DNA of 64,000 nt from Centroberyx gerrardi (lineage: Eukaryota > Chordata > Actinopteri > Beryciformes > Berycidae). The stretch lies in NCBI RefSeq assembly GCF_048128805.1, contig NC_136002.1:32407042-32471041 (forward strand). The letters are read 5' to 3'. The translations under genes and the position numbers were made by a program. Shown piece by piece: positions 56,448 through 64,000 of the stretch. A model generated the notes under the pieces. That model saw only the letters and a program-made list of their open reading frames with translations. It had not been told where the DNA came from and ran no database searches. The number at the start of each line of letters is the position of its first letter. Position 1 is the stretch's first letter.

Positions 56448-57741
56448 GCAATCCATAGGCTAAGTGTTTGTTTACATGGTTCATTATGTTCACCGATTGA
56501 CAACAGTAATTGGATGAGTTTGTAAAATCCAAACGCGTTATTCTAAATCTTTATCATACTAGTTACTAAAGTAGTTGAGAGAGATATCCTCATGTCTCTG
56601 TGTTTTATGACGGGCGTTGCCTCTCCAGAACAAAGAAATGTAGGCGGTACATCTAAAACCGTGCAAAGTCTCTTTTTACACTGCAAACCCCGCCTTGGAA
56701 TTCAGAGAAACTATAAAACTCTTTGTCACCTTGTGCGCTTCATGCAGGAGGCCATGATGCCGTCACCAGCTCAAACACAGACAAGCCAAGTCTTAATGCG
56801 AGCCGTCTCGTTCCTCCGGTTTATAGATCTAAATTGACATAACACTATTTACTGTTGCCAATAATTTTCATTCCAATGTTTCTATCCTTCTCATTTTATT
56901 TTCTCTTCATTCTCCTTTTATTTTATTTCATTCTCATTTCATGAGTCAACCTATAGTTTAGTGTTTTATTCTGGTTTATCATCTGTCCAGTTACCATACG
57001 TTTTCCCGTTTCATGGCTGTTTGTTTGTGTTTGTTTGTCTAGTAGGTAGTTAATAAATATATTCATTCATTATAAAGTCGTTGTTCTGTGTTTCCTTGTC
57101 TGCAGAGAAAAGCAATCCCTGAACTGAAAAGATCTCATGATCTTTAGATTGATGACTGATTAGTAGCCTATAGCCAAGTAAAGGTCTGTTTTTCCTTCAT
57201 CTATGAAGGTGGCGCCCCTACGAGTGTAATTCGATATCTTGATCAAAGTTTCATATTTCCATACCTTTACTAAATTCTAAATTTGATATTTTCGACTCCT
57301 GCCTAGCCCTTGTGTTTTCCTTGTGTTTCCCTTTCCCCGTGTTCCCAGTGCTTTCCTGTCTGTCTCTCTCTGTCTTGTTTGTGTGTGGGTGTGGTCTCCC
57401 TTCCCTGTTCTCCTGGCTCCCAGCTCAGCTTGTTCTGCACACCAGTCGGCTGTCAGCTCATCACCAGTCTGCTCACCTGCCTCTCATCATTTCATCAGTC
57501 CACAGTATATCTACCCCCGTGGATCAACACCCGTCTGCCTGTCTCCCAGTGTGTTTCCCTGCCTGCCTGTTTGGACCACGGTGGATCATCGCCCGTCTGC
57601 CTGTCAGCCTGCCACACTTCCCTCGTCCCACGCCCACGCCAAGTCCTGCACCTTCCCTGCAAATAAACCCTTTTCCTTGCCAGCACCGCCTTGTCTGTGT
57701 CCTGCATTTGGGTCCTCATCACACGATCCCATGTAACACAA
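56448..57741. other. Gene-free stretch with repeat-like end
   Basis: No gene is supported. The sequence 57305-57725 is CT/C-rich and gives overlapping ORFs in three frames (118, 147, 137 codons), which are artefacts. It ends 'gcctt gtctgtgtcctgcatt tgggtcctc', resembling a dispersed element terminus. Confidence 0.45.
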
Positions 57742-57942
57742 GGACCCTAATTTAGGGCCGCAGACCCCCATTTGATGAGATTTTTTTCTCTCTGACCCAA
57801 ATTTAAGAATATTTTTGTCAGATATGATTTTGTACAGAATTCCTTGACTATCTGTATTGCAGGTAGAGAGATAACAGTGAAGCTATGATCAGAACAGTCA
57901 TTTTTCTACATTCTCTAATTGTGTTAACTTCTTGTAAATTAA
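57742..57942 (-). mobile_element. hAT-type MITE, left half, split by LINE
   Basis: 'gaccctaatttagggccgcaga' to 'cttgtaaattaa' is the inverted equivalent of the second part of the MITE at 28471-28791. The other half lies at 61194-61279. Confidence 0.85.
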
Positions 57943-60900
57943 GCCTCCCAGTTTGCCTCCCAGTTTGTCAGGTTTTGGTACCCGCTCAGGCCTTCACCCT
58001 CCAGTCCAGGCTTGGGCTGTCACTTCTTTCTGATCTGATCCCTTTAATCATCCCCAAGGTTGAACAATGTATTATTCCTTCGATCATTCCTACTCAAATC
58101 ACGGTTAGAGACCCTATTCATTATTCAAATCGTTCTGTTACTGCCAATTTAATTACAATCCCCCTCCAGCCTTCTATCGCTACTTCTGATCCCACTCTAA
58201 CCACTCTATTTAACCCACTTACCTTTAAGAACAGAAACGGCCTAGGGATAATTCATTTAAATATTAGAAGTTTACTTCAGAAGTTAGATCATGTAAATAT
58301 ATTAATTCTGCTGACTGATCCTGATATCTTGGTGCTGAGTGAAACTTGGCTCAAAAAGAGTGTCAATGACTTGGATGTAGCTCTAAAGGATTACAACTTA
58401 TATAGAATAGACAGAATTGGAAGGGGAGGTGGGGTGGTTATATATGTTAAATCAGGTTTCTCTGTAACAATTCTAAATGCTGTGACCATACCAAAATGTT
58501 TTGAATTTCTTGCACTAAAGGTTCAGTTAGGGCCTAATTCAGTAATTGTGGTAGGGGTCTGTAGACCCCCATCTGCTGATACAAATTCCATTGACAAAAT
58601 AGCAGATCTACTCTCTCAGCATTCCGATGTTGAATTAATTGTTGTGGGTGACTTTAATCTGAATTGGCTGAATAATACATCTGATTATCTCAAGGAGGTT
58701 AGTAGTAACCTCAACTTATCCCAGCTAATTACAGAACCCACTAGGCCAAATTTGAAAGATTACTCTAGGTCTACCCTAATTGATCTCATCTTTTCCAATA
58801 GGATTGATAAAATTATTGCCTGTGGTGTCTTCGAGCTAGGAATTAGTGACCATTGCCCTATAGCATGTATTAGAAATACTCGGTTAAAGAAAACAAAATC
58901 TCACACAGTTACTAAGAGAAATATAAGACATTTTAGTGACCAAGCCTTTTTAACTGATGTTTACCATAGCGACATACATTATACATCTGAAATCCCAGAT
59001 GTTGAAATGGCACTGGATTTTTTCACAAAAACCCTTCTTTCAGTCATTAACAAACATGCACCATTCAAAAAGTTTAGAATAAAAGATAGATTAACCCCTT
59101 GGTTTTCACCCGAATTATCAGCTTTGTTTAAGGAAAGGAACAGAGCCTGGTCACTTGCCAGACACCCTGGGGATCCATCCCATTGGTCGTCATTTAAACA
59201 GCTTAGAAATAAATGCACATCATCTGTGAGAAACGCCAAATCTAATTATTATTTAGACTTAATTACTAGCTCCTATTCAAACCCTGCAAAATTTTGGAAA
59301 GCAGTAAACTTAAACAAAAACAAAACCACTATTTCCCTACCTGCACATATTAAATGTGGTGACTGTTTGATTTCTGAACAGAAAGAGGTTTGCCAAACTC
59401 TCAATAGGCACTTTGTTGATGCTGGCCATTTATTTGAAAAGGATTACACGGGGCCCCCTCTTATTAACATTAATAATGATTGTGTATGTTCCATGAACCA
59501 CGTCTCCCAGTTTACCTTTCAGCCGTTCTCTCCTAGTGATGTATGTGAAGCATTGCAAGCCATTGACACCAGGAGTTCAACAGGAGAGGATAAATTGGAT
59601 CCTTTTTTTCTAAGAGTGTCCGCTCCATTTATCACAGAGCAATTAACACATATATTTAATCTTTCTATCACAACAGGCATATTTCCTAGTGTTTGGAAGT
59701 CGGCCCATGTAACTCTATTACATAAAGGAGGTGATAGAAATGATCTAGATAATTACAGACCAATCTCCAAATTATCTTGTCTAGCAAAAATCCTGGAATC
59801 TTTGGTAAATAACCAACTCAAGGCATTTCTTTCAAGTCACTCTGTATTAAGTCCACACCAATCTGGATTTAGAGCTAATCACAGCACTATTTCAGCAATT
59901 ACATTAGTTACAAATAATATAGTTTCCGCTCTAGACAATAAGAAACATTGTGCTGCCCTTTTTATAGATCTGTCAAAAGCTTTTGATACAGTTGATCATC
60001 CTTTGCTCTTACAAAGGTTATGCAGCATTGGCTTTGATGGAAAGGCTTGTGATTGGTTTCGGAGCTATTTGTTTGAGAGATTTCAGTGTGTAAAGTTGGG
60101 AAGTCTGAGTTCTTGCCGGTAACAAAAGGTGTTCCGCAAGGTTCAATTTTGGGTCCTGTCCTCTTCACCATTTATATTAATGATATTGTCTCTTCATTGA
60201 GTGGCTGTCAAGTCCATCTTTATGCTGATGACACCATTGTATATTGTATTGCTGATTCTGTACAACTAGCCATTGAGAACCTGCAACTTTCCTTTAATGC
60301 TCTACAAGATGCTCTTATTAATCTTAAACTGGTACTTGATGCAAATAAAACAAAATTCATGCTGTTTACTAGAGCCAGTAATATTGATTACAATAGTATG
60401 CATATATCCGCTGCGAATGGATCTAACATTGAGAGAGTTACTGAATATAAATATCTTGGCATCTGGCTTGATGAGAAATTTACTTTTAAATACCATATAG
60501 ACAATCTTGTCAGCAAACTGCGTCAAAAAATTGGCTTCTTTTACAGAAACAGAACCAGTTTCCCTATAATTAGTAGAAAGAGGATTGTTGAGGCAGTTTT
60601 CCTATCAGTGTTGGATTATGGGGATGTAATTTATAGAAATGCTGCTCCTTCCACTCTTAAACCCCTAGACACGGTCTATCATTCTGCCCTCAGATTTATT
60701 ACTGGTGATAGCTATGGGACTCACCATTGTATCCTGTATGATAAAGTGGGTTGGTCTTCTCTGGCAGAGAGGCGTAATAAACATTGGTATTTGTTTATAT
60801 ATAAAGCCCTTGTTGGAAAGCTGCCACCTTACATTTCTATGATGCTGGACTGGAACTTTGGACCCTGTCAAACTCGCTCAAATGACTTGCTTATGCTTAA

Positions 60901-61068
60901 GGACCCCGAGCACGGTCTACATTTGGTAAGTCAGCCTTTTATTTTAGTGCCCCTATTTCTTGGAATGATCTTCAACACACGCTAAAAATCAATACTCTAC
61001 TAACCTATGGACAATTTAAAACCATGATCACAAACCTCCCTGCCGCAATGTGTAACTGTTTTAATTGA
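57943..61068 (+). pseudogene. LINE ORF2 with two frameshifts
   Basis: The endonuclease half shows HLNIRSLLQKLDH, LVLSETWLKKSV, VVGDFNLNWLNN and GISDHCPIAC. The reverse transcriptase follows, with [59 protein letters not shown] and [10 protein letters not shown]. The frame breaks near 60100 (between SLSSC and SEFLPVTKG) and again near 60935. The intended stop appears to be TGA at 61066-61068. The long ORF formally starts at 57885, but its first 19 codons are MITE sequence, so that ATG is not the LINE's own start. Confidence 0.88.
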
Positions 61069-61193
61069 TTTTCTTTATTCTCATCTATGTCTTGTCCTAT
61101 TTATTTTTAACTTTTATCTTGTCTGTAACTCGACATCATTGTAAATGAGGGCAACCTCAATGGTTCTTCAAGTTTAAATAAAGGTTTGAATGA
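57943..61193 (+). mobile_element. Jockey-superfamily LINE (CR1/L2/Rex1 group)
   Basis: A 5'-truncated element with endonuclease and reverse transcriptase is inserted in the hAT-type MITE. Its 3' end reads 'caagtttaaataaaggtttg' followed by GAATGA. The junctions suggest a target duplication of at most about 2 bp, as is common in this LINE group. Which clade it belongs to cannot be settled by eye. Confidence 0.85.
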
Positions 61194-61279
61194 AATAATG
61201 GTGAAGTTTAAAAATTCATCAATTTGCTGCGGACCCCCTAGAACCCCCTCAAGGACCCCTGGTGGTCCCCGGACCCCAA
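61194..61279 (-). mobile_element. hAT-type MITE, right half
   Basis: 'aataatggtgaagttt' to 'ggtggtccccggaccccaag' continues the MITE interrupted at 57942. The outermost terminus (GTTGAGAACCACTG in the intact copy) is lost. Confidence 0.85.
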
Positions 61280-62194
61280 GTTCAAATTTGTTCATTTATA
61301 TCGCCCTTCATCACAGGCATGTCTCAGAGGACTTTACAGAGAATGAGCCTAACTAGATCTAACTGATCAAAAATCAGTGGTGAACAAAATGATATAGGAC
61401 AAACACAGTGAAAAGCACAAGACAGACAAGAGCAGATTTTAGCAAACAGCCTAGCTATTCTACACGTTGAGAGCCGCTGCAGTAGACAACAGCAGCAGAC
61501 TGGCTGTACTGGGCAGCTCCCAGTGTGAATGTGTTGAACTGTATGAATATGAAGCAGGGAGGAGGAGAAAAAGAGCTTGGTTCTCACCAAACCTGAGTAA
61601 ATAAAGGTTAGAAAGTAATCTGCTGCCTGGAAAAGCTTGCAGCACAGCCCCAGCTTATGGACTGCAATCAGATAGATCAGATCTGACTGGCAAGGGAATG
61701 CAAATACATACGGACAAACAAAGCAGCAGCACAACAACACAGCCTGCCATTTACGTTTTACATTTTAGTCATGCAGCGGACACACTTACCCAGACTGACT
61801 TCCACTGAGTGCAGAGTGAGCTGCCAATCCTCGATCATCAGTGACAAGCAAACAAGAGTAAGGAGTCCAAAGGTCAAAGCCAAAGTGCGAACGTAGTGAT
61901 GCAAAACAAAACTGAAAGCATGGCTGGCTACCTGGGTTGACTGCTCACCCTGACACAGGCTGGCTCATAGCCAAACTACATACTACAGAGCAGAAATTCA
62001 TAAAAACTGATGAAGTTTGATATAATGATGTCATTTTGAATGGTATTCTACAAATTGTTTTCATTTTTAGCAAAGGTTTCTCTGATTTAACCATGACCAA
62101 AACCTTAACCCAAAGTTGTTTTAGTTGCTTAAACCGAAAATTAGTTTTAGAGCAGTGATAGGTTATTGGATAACCATGTGTGGGTATAGTACGA
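61280..62194. other. Gene-free stretch
   Basis: At 61748-61800 'acattttagtcatgcagcggac' looks like a degenerate fish SINE/LINE tail on the minus strand. No gene is supported; the 138-codon minus-strand ORF (61324-61740) is low in recognisable content. Confidence 0.45.
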
Positions 62195-62855
62195 ATCAAT
62201 AGGTCTAATCAATGTGTAGAAATTAATGCGGAGGTACAGGTCTAATCAATGTGTAGGTATAGTACAAATTAATGCGGAGGTATAGGTCTAATCAATTCAT
62301 AGTACGAATCAATGCGCTAGTACGAATCAATGCGTAGGTATAGGTTTAATCTATGTGTAACTATAGTCCGAATGTATGCGTAAGTATAGAACAAATCAAT
62401 GTATAAGGATAGTACAAATCAATGCGTAGGTATAGGTTTAATCAATGCGTAAGTATAGTACGAATCAATGGGTAGGTATAGGTCTAATCAATGTGTAGGT
62501 GTAGGTTTAATTAATGCATCGGTATAGTACAAATCAATGTGTAAGTATATTACGTAGGTATGCATTAGTAAAAATCAATGCATAAGTATAGTACGAATCA
62601 ATGCGTAGGTGTAGGTCTAATTAATGCATATAGTACAAATCAATGCGTAGGTATAGGTCTAATCAGTGCATCGGTATAGGTCTAATTAATGCATAGGTGT
62701 AGGTCTAATCAATGCGTATAGTACGAATCAATGCGTAGGTATAGGTCTAATCAATGCATAGGTATAGTACAAATCAATGCGTAGGTATAGTACAAATCAA
62801 TGCGTAGGTATAGGTCTAATCAATGCATAGGTATAGGTCTAATCAATGCATAGGT
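62195..62855. repeat. 23-bp degenerate minisatellite
   Basis: Units alternate between AATCAATGCGTAGGTATAG + GTCT and AATCAATGCGTAGGTATAG + TACA. About 28 units are present, with shortened variants. Confidence 0.93.
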
Positions 62856-63189
62856 ATATACATTATATACAGTAAATAGTATGGTACAATACAGTAAATG
62901 ACAGACATTGAGGCACTGTGTTTCGGTTATGCACCACACACCTTTATTTTCCTTACATCTCATTGACTCTCTATCAGGGTTATGGTATTAAGATTTAATA
63001 TTTCCCTTATCACCAGCTCTTCCAACACCAAACACTTTGACATAATATTCTTTCCAAACACAGTCTGTCATCAGCGCCGTGCAGAAACCACGTATCTCCA
63101 AAATGTCGCCTACCTACTTCAGCGATTGAGAGAAACAGGCTGATTTCACCTTCCATACATTCTGTGACATTTTACAACATTGATTTTGA

Positions 63190-63470
63190 GTGATTTTTTT
63201 CTGATGCGTTATTGGTGGTTTGATTTATTTTCCCATTGAACCCCATGTATTTTTTTAGACTTTCTGATGCATTATCAACAGCTTGATTGATTTTCCCATT
63301 GAAGCCAGTGAAGTTTGACACTTTCTGAGGCATTATTAGTGGTTTGATTGATTTTCCCATTGAATTCCACTACTTTTTTTATATCTTCTGAGGCATTATC
63401 AACTGTTTGATGGATGTTTCCATTGAAGCCAGCGACTTTTTTGATACTTTCTGTTGCATTATCAATACTT
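63190..63470. repeat. Tandem repeat of about 62 bp, 4-5 units
   Basis: 'gattgattttcccattgaa' recurs at 63231, 63294, 63355 and (as a variant) 63419. Between the repeats is 'ctttctgaggcattatcaac'. The minus-strand ORFs simply follow the repeat. Confidence 0.85.
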
Positions 63471-63696
63471 TTGCTCGATGCCGGAGTCGTGGAACATTTT
63501 CTAGTTGAGGAATTACAGTTTTAAAAAACATGGTGAAGTTGAAGATACGAGGTTTCTGATGGACAGGACGACAGGAAAGACTCTCAAGACATTGAACCAT
63601 GGAGTATATTTACTATGGGAACCAACACAGCATGAAACACACTTGGTCTGAAGTTAAAGGAGAACTTCCCAGACACGTCTAGTCGATCCCACCCAT

Positions 63697-63698
<2 letters not shown>

Positions 63699-63753
<55 letters not shown>
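63699..63753. repeat. (AC)n microsatellite
   Basis: About 27 AC units. The remaining 247 bases to the window end show no feature. Confidence 0.97.
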
Positions 63754-63754
<1 letters not shown>

Positions 63755-64000
63755 GAGGCACACGAGAGCTGAGGACACTGTGCAAAATACAGACATTACT
63801 TAAGGATATTAAGTGCCAAAGAGAATAAGACTAACTTCATAAATAAACAATAAAATAAAAAGAGGAATAAAAAAAGATTAAAAAGATAGATTATTAATAA
63901 CCACAGTTATCACCATGCCAACCTTAAACACTGGCCTTGGTTAGCCGGACATTGCTGTATATTCAACAGAATATTAACAAAAAATCATTTGGAAAAATAA

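Noticed and set aside
57310..57755. Three overlapping ORFs of 118-147 codons
   Set aside because: Same C/T-rich stretch read in three frames; composition explains the lack of stops.
63172..63600. Minus-strand ORFs with a repeated NASE/FNGKIN motif
   Set aside because: They follow a tandem DNA repeat of about 62 bp, and the frames break between units.

Overview
The window is vertebrate genomic DNA, almost certainly from a teleost fish. Two conserved vertebrate genes (SUPT5H and TRIAP1) and a fish-type short-chain cytokine sit in a background of L1, L2 and Jockey-group LINEs, tRNA-derived SINEs, hAT-like MITEs, AC microsatellites and long minisatellites. Genes have small exons with GT-AG introns. 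There is no operon-like organisation and no sign of bacterial or viral origin. The species cannot be named from the sequence.

Layout. 1-6.8 kb: the 5' end of SUPT5H on the minus strand (three coding exons plus a probable noncoding first exon; the rest lies left of the window) faces away from TRIAP1 on the plus strand, so the two share a divergent promoter region. 6.8-20.4 kb: repeats only, including three MITE families, a 14-bp minisatellite, a GACT array, a 17-bp ACTAGT minisatellite expanded in two copies of one dispersed repeat, a 5'-truncated tRNA-Arg(TCT) copy and one possible orphan first exon. 20.4-27.9 kb: a triple nest in which a nearly intact 6.8-kb L1-type retrotransposon, with a 17-bp target duplication, sits in the end of one MITE that itself sits in another repeat. 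28-35.5 kb: a SINE carrying a hAT-type MITE, further SINE and LINE tails, and a 5'-truncated L1-like fragment.

35.5-41.2 kb is the most unusual protein-coding stretch. It holds an uninterrupted 614-codon ORF with a FEN1/XPG (PIN-like) nuclease core and a C-terminal CXC cysteine cluster, then a short RING-like exon, then on the opposite strand a decayed multi-exon gene of the fish integrase-core family. 42.4-47.5 kb on the minus strand holds three phase-0 exons of an IL-2/IL-15-family cytokine, best read as interleukin-15-like (il15l), with the last exon not found. 47.5-52 kb shows no supported gene. 51.9-56.4 kb is a damaged L2 LINE in which an 18-bp piece of its own coding sequence has expanded into a minisatellite of about 760 bp. 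57.7-61.3 kb is a Jockey-group LINE inserted into a hAT-type MITE. 62-64 kb ends in tandem arrays.

The host genes have no evident functional link: SUPT5H acts in transcription elongation, TRIAP1 in mitochondrial lipid transfer and apoptosis control, and the cytokine in lymphocyte signalling. Most of the rest is mobile DNA, and its nesting gives a relative insertion order at several places.
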